Assembly: GCF_031845305.1 (NCBI RefSeq)
Contig: NZ_JAVREH010000019.1
Location: forward strand, 1-64,000
Origin: Jatrophihabitans_A lederbergiae
Lineage (GTDB): Bacteria; Actinomycetota; Actinomycetes; Mycobacteriales; Jatrophihabitantaceae
DNA: 64,000 nt
Direction: 5' to 3'
Below, one piece after another: positions 1-7,238 of this stretch (within the stretch, counting starts at the first letter, position 1; each line of letters starts with the position of its first letter). Made by a program: the position numbers and the translations under genes. Below the pieces are notes generated by a model, which was not told the DNA's origin, made no database searches, and saw only the letters and a program-made list of their open reading frames with translations.

Positions 1-124
1 GAAACACCCGGGTCAACACCCCCACCGACACCAAATCCGACAACCGACGATCCGACTCCGGCTTCACCCACCCAGCACGAGGCATACCACCAAACTACAC
101 CGCTGTAAGCTTAACTGAACGGTA
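1..124. other. Left-edge sequence, no assignable gene
   Basis: This stretch is strikingly rich in A and C and poor in G on the + strand, unlike most of the window. All three forward frames are open for part of it: frame 3 runs to a TAG at 132-134 and frame 1 to a TAA at 109-111. None of the translations resembles the E1-alpha subunit that would be expected before E1-beta. The composition resembles the 3' third of the HNH gene at 38.8-40.2 kb, so it could be the tail of another such gene, but this is only a compositional impression. Confidence 0.3.
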
Positions 125-1114
125 TTGCGCTTAGTGGAGATCAACTACCGCAAAGTAATCGCACGTGCACTCGCCGACGAACTGGACCACGACCCGAAGG
201 TCGTCTTCCTCGGCGAGGACGTCGGCACTGCAGGGGGCGCGTTCAAAGCCACCGAGGGTCTCAAGGAGCGCTTCGGTGACCGCGTCCGCGACACCCCGAT
301 CTCCGAGCAGGCGATCATCGGGGCGGCGGTCGGAGCCGCACTGATGGGGCTTCGCCCCGTCGCCGAGATCATGTTCGCAGACTTCGCCGGCGTCTGCTTC
401 GACCAGATCGTCAACACCCTCGCCAAGTACCGCTACACCACGGGCGGCCAGGCCAGCGTCCCTGTCACCGTCCGGATGTCCAACGGCGCCGGCGCCGGGT
501 TCGGACCGCAGCACTCACAAGCGGCGGAAAACTGGTTCCTCAACGTCCCAGGACTGAAGATCGTCGTTCCGGGCACCGTCGAGGACCTCTACGGCCTGCT
601 CCGTTCGGCGATCCGCGACGACGACCCGGTGCTGGTCTTCGAGCACAAGAATCTCTTCCCGCTGAAGGGTTCGGTTCCCGCAGAGCCCGACGACAACTAC
701 CTCGTGCCGATCGGTGTCGCCGACGTCGTCCGCGAGGGCGCCGACGTCACCATTGTCGCGACACAGCAGATGCGCCATCGAGCCCTCGCGGCGGCCGATG
801 CACTGGCCAGCGAGGAGATCTCCGTCGAAGTGATCGACCCGAGGACGCTGGTGCCCTTCGACCTGGACGCGGTCACCCGGTCGCTGACCAAGACGTCGCG
901 GCTGGTCGTCGCTCAAGAAGGGCCGCCCGACGGCGGCTGGGGCGCCACCCTCATCGCCAAGATCAGCTCGGGATTCTTCGATCTGCTGGACGCCCCGCCG
1001 ACGCTCGTCGCCAGCGACCCCACGCCCGTGCCGTATTCCGCGCCCATGGAAGACGCGTGGCTGCCGGATGCCCATCGGATCGCCGAGGCCGCTCGACACG
1101 TCGTCCGGTACTGA
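125..1114 (+). CDS. 2-oxoacid dehydrogenase E1 component, beta subunit
   Basis: Beta subunit of a thiamine-diphosphate-dependent alpha-ketoacid (pyruvate or branched-chain) dehydrogenase E1, which decarboxylates the 2-oxoacid and passes the acyl group to E2. The translation of about 329 residues is full length for the family. An N-terminal transketolase-like pyrimidine-binding domain (about residues 5-180) carries the FLGEDVG and GPQHSQ segments, followed by the transketolase C-terminal domain (about 195-315). The TTG at 125 is one start option; a GTG at 134, giving an N-terminus closer to relatives, is at least as likely. Neither has a clear ribosome-binding site. No E1-alpha gene is visible upstream, and the E2 gene that should follow is truncated after 11 codons, so this subunit appears orphaned here. 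Confidence 0.9.
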   Translation: MRLVEINYRKVIARALADELDHDPKVVFLGEDVGTAGGAFKATEGLKERFGDRVRDTPISEQAIIGAAVGAALMGLRPVAEIMFADFAGVCFDQIVNTLAKYRYTTGGQASVPVTVRMSNGAGAGFGPQHSQAAENWFLNVPGLKIVVPGTVEDLYGLLRSAIRDDDPVLVFEHKNLFPLKGSVPAEPDDNYLVPIGVADVVREGADVTIVATQQMRHRALAAADALASEEISVEVIDPRTLVPFDLDAVTRSLTKTSRLVVAQEGPPDGGWGATLIAKISSGFFDLLDAPPTLVASDPTPVPYSAPMEDAWLPDAHRIAEAARHVVRY

Positions 1115-1135
1115 CCCAGAGGAGATCAACAAAAT

Positions 1136-1168
1136 ATGCCGGTCTCCGTGACCATGCCGCGCCTAGGC
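1136..1168 (+). pseudogene. E2 (dihydrolipoamide acyltransferase) 5' fragment
   Basis: After a GGAG ribosome-binding site at about 1119-1124, the ATG at 1136 starts MPVSVTMPRLG, the typical first residues of the lipoyl domain of an E2 acyltransferase. Similarity then ends abruptly. The frame runs on only to a TGA at 1214-1216, through sequence that is the 3' end of the opposite-strand gene, whose stop codon lies at 1163-1165. E2 is normally over 400 residues and directly follows E1-beta, so the remaining roughly 97 percent has been removed by a rearrangement at about 1160-1170. No other E2 segment is seen in the window. Confidence 0.7.
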
Positions 1169-2362
1169 GTCGCGGCGGCGTCGCGAGAAGGTCAGGTGGA
1201 GAACTCCGCTCGGTGAGGTTACCGCTTCGATGTGGAAGCGCTGCTCGAGTCCTTCCAGTCCGTCCCAGAGTCGTTCGCCCCGGCCGAGAAGGATCGGTAC
1301 AACGACGATGTGCATCTCGTCGATCAGGTCTGCCTGAAGGAACTGGCGGATCGTGGTGGCGCCACCGCCGATGCGAACGTCGAGGTCGCCCGCTAAGCCG
1401 CGGGCTTGCTCGAGCGCGTCGGCGGGCTCTGCGTCGACGAAATAGAAGGTGGTGCCGCCGTCCATCTCCAACGGCGGGCGCGAGTGATGAGTGAGGACGA
1501 CCACCGGGGTGTGGAAGGGCGGGTTGTCACCCCACCAGCCTCGCCACTCCTCGTCGGCCCACGGGCCCCGCTGGGGCGCGAACTTGTTGCGCCCCATGAT
1601 CTCTACTCCGACGCCGGTGGCCCACCGGCTCGCGAAAGCCTCGTCGACACCCACGGAGCGCGCTCCCTCACCAGTAAGGCCCATCTGCTTGAAAGTGCGC
1701 GTCGGCATCGCCCACTGGACCAGGCGGTGTCCGGCATGGCCGAAGGGCGCCTCAAGCCGCTGTTCCTCACCAACACCGAATCCGTCGAGCGAGACAGAGA
1801 AGTTGTGAACGCGGACGAGTGACATGCGGCCTCCTGATTGTCGGTCGGCATCCGAGATTCGGTCGGTGTCGTTCCGGGTGAGTTCGGCGACGTAGGCCGC
1901 CAGGTTGCGCAGGGTCTGCTCGCCGCCCTCGATCGCGTGGTACTTCTCCACCGCCTCGTCGCGGAGTTCCTTGGTTCCGAACACCGAGCGCATCACGATC
2001 CGGGTCTCGTCGCCGGTCGGCTCGAAGGCCAGGACCGACTCGAAGGCGTTGGGGTCGTCGCGGAACTCGCCGTGCAGCAGAGCGATCCGCTCCGGCGCGA
2101 CGATTTCCCGCCAGGTGACCCACTCCTGGTAGTCGGTTCCGTCCGGCCCGTGCATCACGAAGTCCCACTCCCCGCCGGCACGGAACTCGAAGGACCGCGT
2201 GGTGGTGGAGAACCCGTCCGGTCCCCACCACCGCGACAGGTGCCAGACCTGCGTGAACGCTTCGAACACCAGCTCCCGTGGTGCGCTGATGACCCGGGAC
2301 ATCACGATCTCGCGGTCCGCGGTCGCGGGGTGGGGCTCGCCGCCGCTACTGGTCGTTGCCAT
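1163..2362 (-). CDS. SRPBCC (AHSA1-type) domain fused to RibD-C/dihydrofolate reductase-like domain
   Basis: A 399-residue reading frame with two domains. Residues about 15-160 form an SRPBCC/AHSA1 ligand-binding domain (ISAPRELVFEAFT, RWWGPDGFS). From residue 180 to the end is a dihydrofolate-reductase/RibD C-terminal-like reductase of the small family beginning MSLVRVHNFSVSLDGF. These are normally separate genes. The second domain has its own ATG (1825-1823) with a perfect AGGAGG 4 bases upstream, so the linker at residues 161-179 probably arose by loss of the first gene's stop codon, and the reductase may also be made alone. The start overlaps the upstream ArsR gene by 17 bases. ArsR plus SRPBCC is a common two-gene unit; the ligand is unknown. 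Confidence 0.85.
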   Translation of the reverse strand: MATTSSGGEPHPATADREIVMSRVISAPRELVFEAFTQVWHLSRWWGPDGFSTTTRSFEFRAGGEWDFVMHGPDGTDYQEWVTWREIVAPERIALLHGEFRDDPNAFESVLAFEPTGDETRIVMRSVFGTKELRDEAVEKYHAIEGGEQTLRNLAAYVAELTRNDTDRISDADRQSGGRMSLVRVHNFSVSLDGFGVGEEQRLEAPFGHAGHRLVQWAMPTRTFKQMGLTGEGARSVGVDEAFASRWATGVGVEIMGRNKFAPQRGPWADEEWRGWWGDNPPFHTPVVVLTHHSRPPLEMDGGTTFYFVDAEPADALEQARGLAGDLDVRIGGGATTIRQFLQADLIDEMHIVVVPILLGRGERLWDGLEGLEQRFHIEAVTSPSGVLHLTFSRRRRDA

Positions 2363-2708
2363 CCGATGATTCCTTCCGCCTTGCCTGTTTCAAGTCCTGC
2401 ACGTACTCGTCCAGCCGATCGAAGCTCCCGCTCCAGAACCGCTCGAAGCCGCCCAGCCACTCGTGCACCGGCCGCAGTCCTCGGGCGTCCAGGTCGTACA
2501 GCCGCTGCTTGCCCGCCCCGCGGACCTGCACCAGCCCGACCTCCCGGAGCACCCGCAGGTGCTTGGACGCCTGCGGCTGGCTCATCCCCAGATCCCGCGC
2601 CAGCTCGGTCACCGGCCGCTCGCCGCCCTGCAGCAGGACCAGGATCTCCCGCCGCTGCGGCTCGGCGATCGCGTTGAACGCGTCCGAAGTCGTCGCCGCT
2701 CGTGCCAT
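2346..2708 (-). CDS. ArsR-family winged-helix transcriptional regulator
   Basis: A regulator of about 120 residues. A winged helix-turn-helix spans about residues 8-80 (AIAEPQRREIL, then PVTELARDLGMSQPQASKHL as the recognition region, then VRGAGKQRLYDL as the wing), and the C-terminus carries the WSGSFDRLDEYV segment typical of ArsR regulators paired with SRPBCC genes. It has no obvious metal-binding cysteines. I take the ATG at 2708 rather than the one at 2717, because the latter overlaps the -10 box. It is co-transcribed with the SRPBCC-DHFR gene (17-base overlap) and probably represses its own promoter through a dyad in the -10/-35 spacer. Confidence 0.85.
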   Translation of the reverse strand: MARAATTSDAFNAIAEPQRREILVLLQGGERPVTELARDLGMSQPQASKHLRVLREVGLVQVRGAGKQRLYDLDARGLRPVHEWLGGFERFWSGSFDRLDEYVQDLKQARRKESSDGNDQ

Positions 2709-2715
2709 GGCATCC

Positions 2716-2743
2716 ATTATATTCCCATATCGGAAAATGTAAA
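2716..2743 (-). promoter_or_regulatory. Sigma-70-type promoter with candidate ArsR operator
   Basis: Reading the minus strand, TTTACA (2743-2738) and a consensus TATAAT (2721-2716) are separated by 16 bases. The spacer holds a dyad, TTCC then 6 bases then GGAA (2722-2735), suited to a dimeric ArsR repressor. Initiation about 7 bases past TATAAT would fall at or within two bases of the ATG at 2708, so the transcript should be leaderless. This is an unusually good consensus promoter for DNA this GC-rich. Confidence 0.65.
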
Positions 2744-2899
2744 CACTCCATCGCCCGGTCGCATCACAAAAGGGCTGTGAGACGAATGACGGGCTGGAAC
2801 AGTCAGGCAGGTGGAAGGCCGCTGCAACGGTCCGTCGCCCATCCTGTGCGAGCAGCCGGACGGAACGGCGCTACCTCAACCCCACCGGCCTGTTCCCAA

Positions 2900-3639
2900 C
2901 GTCGTGCCCGGCGACGCCTAGGGCGAAGTTCTCGGATGCCAGGCTGATGGTCGAGGCGATCATCTACCGGTATCGGTGTGGGATCGCGTGGCGTGGCGTG
3001 ACCTGCCCGAGGCGTTCGGCCCCTGGCAGACGGTGTGGACCTGGCATTACAGGATGGCGACCGACGGCACCTGGGATCAGGTGCACGCGACGCTCACGGC
3101 CGCTGCGGACGCGGCGGGCCTTGTTGATTGGTCGCTGTCGGCGGACTCCACGATCGCTCGCGCGCATCAGCACGCGACGAACACCACCCGCCTCACAGGG
3201 GGCTGGATCGAACTACCCGAATCCGCGGGTCGAGCCGCCTGATCATGGCATCGGCCGCTCCCGCGGCGGGCTGTCGCCGGAGATCCACCAGCTCGTTGAT
3301 GGAAACGGGCTGCCGCTGGTCACGCTGATCACGCCCGGGCAGGCCGGGGACTCACCGATGTTCCTGCCGCTCATGCAGCAGTTGCGCGTCGGGCGCGATA
3401 TGGAGCGGCCGCGCACTCGCCCCGACGCGGTTCGCGGCGACAAGGCCTACTCGTCCCGTGCGATCCGCTCTCACCTCCGCTCCCGTGGGATCAAAGCCGT
3501 CATCCCGGAGCCCGACGACCAGAAGGGCCACCGCAAACGGCGAGGATCACGCGGTGGACGTCCGGTCGGACTCGACGCCGTCGACTACAAGAACCGGAAC
3601 GTGATCGAGCTACCTCTAGACATTTCGATCGATTCATAG
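2900..3639 (+). pseudogene. IS5-family transposase remnant
   Basis: A DDE transposase of the IS5 superfamily (IS427-like) is spread over two frames. Frame A gives VEAIIYRYRCGIAWR (from 2947). After a tandem duplication of the pentamer gcgtg (three copies at 2986-3000 where two would keep frame), the protein continues in another frame as RDLPEAFGPWQTVWTWHY and SADSTIARAHQHA, with the first catalytic Asp, up to a stop at 3240-3242. It then returns to frame A as DHGIGRSRGGLS and RGDKAYSSRAIR (second Asp). The terminal NRNVIE with the catalytic Glu is present, but the usual tail is replaced by unrelated sequence. With two frame changes and a lost 3' end the element is dead. I saw no convincing terminal inverted repeats. 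Confidence 0.8.
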
Positions 3640-3682
3640 CGCCATCTGGCGTCTCTACCTGCGGTGTACCCCGCCATGAGGT

Positions 3683-3913
3683 TCACCTTCGATCGGCGAG
3701 TACTCCGTAACGTCGGAGGCCGTACAAGCCCATCAACACCAACCAGAAGACGGCCGCGGTCTCGGCGACATGGGACCAGGGACGGCCGGTCGTTAGGTGG
3801 TCCAGTGTCGCGGCTAGTGCGTCGAAAGCGGCCAGGAAGAGTCCGTACGCAATGGTGTGAGTTGTGAAGTACTCCCTTGTCCGTCGCAGCCTCGACGACG
3901 CAACCGTCCACAT
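3683..3913 (-). CDS. Small two-helix membrane protein, unknown function
   Basis: A 76-residue protein starting MWTVASSRLRRTREYFTT, with two hydrophobic stretches (about residues 19-39 and 48-66) and a basic C-terminus (GLYGLRRYGVLADRR). It is not a family I recognise. A longer frame runs upstream to 4063, but its extra residues look non-coding and overlap the divergent gene at 3987. Small membrane proteins of this kind are common in decayed islands; assignment rests on coding appearance only. Confidence 0.45.
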   Translation of the reverse strand: MWTVASSRLRRTREYFTTHTIAYGLFLAAFDALAATLDHLTTGRPWSHVAETAAVFWLVLMGLYGLRRYGVLADRR

Positions 3914-3986
3914 GCCGAGGACGTTACCCCCGCAGTGATCTCCAGCGGCGCCGTTCAGCCCCGCGAACTGGACTAGGATTTGCCAC

Positions 3987-4202
3987 GTGGTCCTACGTAA
4001 GGCATCGACAGTCACTCGGCTCGAATTGACCCTCGCGGTGACGTGCCTGACCGTCGCGGGCATCGGCCTGGCTCTTCAGATCGCGCACGTTGGCCGCCCG
4101 CTGAGAAGCGTCATCGGCTTCCTCGGCATAGCCGAGAACGCCTTCGTCGTCGTGCGCAACGCCAGCCGGGTGAAGCGTGAAGAAAGCGGCCCAGACCGCT
4201 GA
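3987..4202 (+). CDS. Small membrane protein, unknown function
   Basis: A 71-residue protein with one strong transmembrane helix (about residues 13-30) and a second weaker hydrophobic segment (about 39-53), then a charged C-terminus (SRVKREESGPDR). It is divergent from the small membrane protein ending at 3683, with 73 bases between the starts. Function unknown. It lies in the debris between the IS5 remnant and tRNA-Val. Confidence 0.4.
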   Translation: MVLRKASTVTRLELTLAVTCLTVAGIGLALQIAHVGRPLRSVIGFLGIAENAFVVVRNASRVKREESGPDR

Positions 4203-4680
4203 CCGGCCGCCGTTGGTGTGCGGTGGCTGAGACCATACTGCGGTTCCGGCTGCCGCATGTAAGATTGGTGTTACTTCATCACTGAGGTTTACGGGCGGAC
4301 TCAGCGGTGGAGCGCGTCCTGAACATGGTGCCTGACTGGAGCAGGGCCTGGTGAGGGCGACCCCGCGCAGGAGATCTAGCGAAGTGGTGAACGCCCAATG
4401 GTCAGCTCATCGGTGCAGAAGATGATTCAGCGACGTGCGCGTCTATACCGGAAGACCGTGCGCGATTGCCGCTTCACGTCTGAAGACCTTGCGGTCATCA
4501 TCGCCGCTCGTGAAGACGAGTTCCGGTCCGGGGACGGCTGGCGCAGGCGTGCAGAGCCCCGTTGCAAGCAAGAAGCTTGAGTCTTCAACTACTCCGGAGC
4601 GGCTGGGCGTGCAGCGGCAGGGTGACCAGCCGACGATGGGAGTGTTCAGCTCGATCAGGCGGTGCCCGTTGGGGGGCGGC
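4203..4680. other. Gap with only a doubtful short reading frame
   Basis: No recognisable gene lies here. A 60-codon frame at 4398-4580 (+) encodes a very basic peptide (MIQRRARLYRKTVRDC near its start) but lacks a convincing ribosome-binding site and relatives known to me. The base composition is a little less GC-rich than the flanking chromosome. It could be a fragment of a phage or ICE gene. Confidence 0.3.
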
Positions 4681-4995
4681 TCAGTCCGTCAATGCCTGCC
4701 GAACCCTGCGCCGCGCACGCCGCCCGAGCCACCAGGCGGGCACACCGGCCACCAGGAAAATGAGCGGGATCACGAGGCGCACCATCTGGGTGTGCCTCAC
4801 GAGGCCAAAGATTAAAACGGCCGCCCAGAACAGGACCGCGGCGATCACTAGCGTCTCGTACTTCGCCCCCCACGTGTACGGCGGTCGGCTCCTCAGCAGT
4901 TCGGCGTCTTGTCGCGTGAGTGGTCCGCGGCCGTACAAACCACTACGGATGCGCCTGGTTTGTTCGGGGTCTGCTCGCCCGTGGCTCATGGTCAT
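4681..4995 (-). CDS. Small two-helix membrane protein, unknown function
   Basis: A 104-residue protein. A polar N-terminus (MTMSHGRADPEQTRRIRSGL) is followed by two transmembrane helices (about residues 47-65 and 70-88), the second ending in the arginine-rich GRRARRRVRQ. The open frame extends much further upstream to 5577, but that extension reads as non-coding and overlaps the mobile-element fragment on the other strand, so I place the start at the ATG at 4995. No known domain. Confidence 0.5.
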   Translation of the reverse strand: MTMSHGRADPEQTRRIRSGLYGRGPLTRQDAELLRSRPPYTWGAKYETLVIAAVLFWAAVLIFGLVRHTQMVRLVIPLIFLVAGVPAWWLGRRARRRVRQALTD

Positions 4996-5187
4996 GACGC
5001 CAACCCTGACACAAGCGTGGATCTCCTCCAATGGCGGATCTGAGGTGCACTGACACCCCCCGCCCGGCCGGATCGAGTCAGATTTGTCACTTCGGACCGC
5101 TCCAGAGGGTGCCAACCTGGCCGACCGAACGTGCCTAGCGGGTCGATCACGATGCCATAGACACTGTGATCGACCGCGGCGACGGAG

Positions 5188-5700
5188 ATACAGCAGGACG
5201 CGCACGAGATGGTGCGTCGTGCGGAGTACGCGCTCGGCAAGGCCATCCGCGCCGGGCAAGAGCAAGGCGAGATTCGCCGCCGTGGCGGGACCGCAACCCA
5301 CTATGACCGGTGGAGTGGAGAAACGGGGCACACCTTGAACTCCACAAAGGCAAGCCCCACTGACTTCGCTAGTTCGGATGAGTTGCACAACAAGACCGGC
5401 ACGGGCATCTACGACCTGGTGGATGACGTGTCGGAGCAGCAGTTCGAGGAAGCGATCTCCGGCAGCGACCTCCTCTCTCGCGCGAACGTGGTTCGCAAGA
5501 TCCAGGGCGTCAAGTCCGACAAGCTCGCCCCGGCCGAACGGTTGAACAGGATCGGGGACATGGCCGACGCCGGGCACACGTCGGATCGTGGACGCGCATT
5601 TTCTCGTCGGTCGGCCTCAGCCCGTAAGGGCCCCGTCGCATCCCGAGCCGCCCGTCCGGCCACCCGTGCTGGGTGCGATCGGGCGTTCCGCCCGTCCTAG
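5188..5700 (+). pseudogene. Phage/ICE-type hypothetical protein fragment
   Basis: The translation contains EMVRRAEYALGKAIRAGQ, then a DFAS...YDLVDDVSEQQFEEA segment, SRANVVRKIQG, and ERLNRIGDMADAGHTSD. This order (rare-codon helix, SRANVVRK, then the start of a helix-turn-helix of the AADGYTSRQI type) is that of hypothetical proteins carried by actinobacterial phages and integrative elements. The expected HTH after GHTSD is scrambled, and no start codon with a ribosome-binding site is seen before the conserved part begins at about 5188, so I call it a broken copy. It is evidence that an integrative element once occupied this region. Confidence 0.5.
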
Positions 5701-5715
5701 GGCTATCGTTTGCCT

Positions 5716-5886
5716 ATGGCCGCTAAGAGGCGAGAAGCACAAGCTATGAGCATGTTCCCAGCGCGCCGGCTCGACACCCGGCCACCGCGGGTCGGCGAGC
5801 TGTTCCAGCGCCCTGATGGGCAGTGGGAGGAAGCTCGACCCCGGCAGTCCCCAACCGGGGACACCTGGCCGACGGACGGCGACTAG
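5716..5886 (+). CDS. Hypothetical 56-residue protein
   Basis: A short frame, MAAKRREAQAMSMFPARRLD at the start, ending WPTDGD. It is polar and proline/arginine-rich, has no known domain and no good ribosome-binding site. It lies in the element debris between the phage-like fragment and the hairpin at 5995, and could equally be non-coding. A second similar frame at 6046-6216 spans a palindrome and is probably not a gene. Confidence 0.25.
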   Translation: MAAKRREAQAMSMFPARRLDTRPPRVGELFQRPDGQWEEARPRQSPTGDTWPTDGD

Positions 5887-5994
5887 CTGGGGCGGACGCG
5901 CGTCCTGGGCACCGCCGCCCGCGACACCCGCCACCGGGCGATCGGCAAGGGGCCGCATAGCGTGAACCGCGACCGCCAGGCTCCAGGTCGATGA

Positions 5995-6034
5995 CCCCGC
6001 AAGGGTGTCCACGGCCACGGACACCCTTGCGGGG
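5995..6034. terminator. Perfect 16-bp hairpin
   Basis: Positions 5995-6010 are perfectly complementary to 6019-6034 (ccccgcaagggtgtcc on the left arm) with an 8-base loop. It lacks a T-run, as most actinobacterial terminators do. It could end transcription from either side, or be a structural element of the mobile DNA here. Confidence 0.6.
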
Positions 6035-6136
6035 GTACGCAGCAGATGACCGCCGTCACCGAGGCTGGCGTGTACTCGCTCGATGGCGATGACCTAAGCA
6101 CTACTGAGGTCATCGACTCGATGGTCAGCACCGCGA

Positions 6137-6163
6137 GCTGGTGTCGGTACTACCGACACCAGC
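6137..6163. repeat. 27-bp near-perfect palindrome
   Basis: Two 13-base arms (gctggtgtcggta at 6137-6149 and its complement at 6151-6163) surround a single base. The almost absent loop favours a protein-binding dyad or a recombinase core over a transcription terminator. It sits between two long hairpins in the remnant next to tRNA-Val. Confidence 0.6.
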
Positions 6164-6244
6164 GACTCGACGGGCTACGTACTGCGTACGTTACCGATTC
6201 GATGGTGTCAGCCTGATTGACGTCATCGGTTCACTCGGCGGTCG

Positions 6245-6279
6245 GGGGCAACCGTTGGTCAGACGCCAACGGTTGCCCC
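6245..6279. terminator. Perfect 14-bp hairpin
   Basis: Arms 6245-6258 and 6266-6279 (ggggcaaccgttgg on the left) pair perfectly across a 7-base loop. It is probably a terminator of a lost gene of the integrated element. Between here and the tRNA no credible gene is seen. Confidence 0.6.
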
Positions 6280-6436
6280 GAAGGCCACCCTCTGCTGGCG
6301 CGCGAGGACCGGGACGCGTGAACGGCCCGCCCCCATCATCGGGAAGCGGCCGTGCTCATGGGTAGGGCCTTCCTGCTCGGCCCACCATTCATGTCAGGGC
6401 ACGTAGCGGGCACGCGGTCCGCCTAACGCGCGCTGG

Positions 6437-6456
6437 AGGTCCCGAATACGGGACCT
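6437..6456 (-). terminator. Terminator hairpin of tRNA-Val
   Basis: An 8-bp perfect stem (aggtcccg / cgggacct) with the 4-base loop aata begins 5 bases beyond the encoded CCA end of the minus-strand tRNA, the position expected for its terminator. Confidence 0.6.
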
Positions 6457-6460
6457 GCGA

Positions 6461-6535
6461 TGGTGGGCGATACTGGGATCGAACCAGTGACCCCTGCCGT
6501 GTGAAGGCAGTGCTCTCCCGCTGAGCTAATCGCCC
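6461..6535 (-). tRNA. tRNA-Val (anticodon CAC)
   Basis: The reverse complement starts GGGCGATTAGCTCAG and folds as a standard cloverleaf: acceptor GGGCGAT pairing with ATCGCCC, a D arm GCTCAGCGGGAGAGC, an anticodon stem CTGCC/GGCAG around the loop TTCACAC (anticodon CAC, reading GUG), and the T arm CACTGGTTCGATCCCAGT. CCA is encoded (6461-6463). The 3' end points toward the mobile-element debris, the usual orientation for tyrosine-recombinase integration into tRNA genes. No duplicated tRNA 3' end (second att site) was found to the left. Confidence 0.97.
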
Positions 6536-6628
6536 GCAACCTCTGCGGTAACCTCGGCTAGCTTACATGCCCCCGACCGGCATGACACGCCCCCGCCGCT
6601 CTCCGAACCGCGTAACCGGAGGCCAAGA

Positions 6629-7102
6629 TCACCGCAGGAAGTGCCAGCCCAGGTAGCCGATACCGACCAGAACCGCCAGGCCGACCACGCCCAGCAGCAC
6701 GCGCACGAACACCGGCTGGCGCCTGGCCCACGCCGTCCAGTCCCTGAGCAGCTGTCGGGCCCGCCGGAGCAGCCGCTGCGCCCACCGGAATTCAGTCGCC
6801 CAGACCGCCAGGCCCAGGAACACGATGGCCCAGCCGGGCCCCGGCAGCGGGATCAGCAACAGGCCGCCGAGGAACACGACACCGCCGACCACCGCGATCA
6901 GGATTTTCCAGATCAGCGCCCCGCCCGGCAACCGGTGCATCCGGTCACGCACCGGGCGCAGCCACTTCGGCGGCCGCGCCTCGATCGACTCCCCCACCCC
7001 GTCCGTGCTTGTTGCCTCGGCGGCGACACCGCTGCTTGCCGGGTTCTGGGACACCGTCTCTCCGCTCGTTCTCTTCAAGGCACGATAAAGGCCCCAGCAC
7101 AC
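6629..7102 (-). CDS. TIGR02611-type PGPGW membrane protein
   Basis: A 157-residue actinobacterial membrane protein. After a polar N-terminus (about 60 residues) come two helices linked by IPLPGPGWAIVFLGLAVWA, the hallmark PGPGW signature, a basic amphipathic stretch (WAQRLLRRARQLLRDW) and a last helix (about 135-155). The family is of unknown function and is often near cell-envelope genes. It lies between tRNA-Val and the divergent NAD kinase. The start at 7102 is the longest; the conserved part begins at about residue 55. Confidence 0.85.
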   Translation of the reverse strand: MCWGLYRALKRTSGETVSQNPASSGVAAEATSTDGVGESIEARPPKWLRPVRDRMHRLPGGALIWKILIAVVGGVVFLGGLLLIPLPGPGWAIVFLGLAVWATEFRWAQRLLRRARQLLRDWTAWARRQPVFVRVLLGVVGLAVLVGIGYLGWHFLR

Positions 7103-7238
7103 CCACGCGCCGCTGGGTCAAGGGCTCAACGGCCGCCCTACCAGCGGAGTTCCACAGGCCACGCACATGCTGTCTACCCTAGGCACCCGCCGCCAGGTGC
7201 GCGACGCACCGGCCATCCGGCGCCCGTACGGTGGTGGA

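Noticed and set aside
1..124. E1-alpha subunit tail
   Set aside because: None of the three frames resembles the E1-alpha C-terminus.
4681..5577. 298-codon minus-strand frame
   Set aside because: Only the last 104 codons read like a protein; the upstream part overlaps the phage-like fragment on the other strand and lacks any domain.
6046..6216. 56-codon frame starting MTAVTEAGVYSL, resembling the start of phage nucleases
   Set aside because: Only the first dozen residues are suggestive; it runs through a 27-bp palindrome and has no further similarity.
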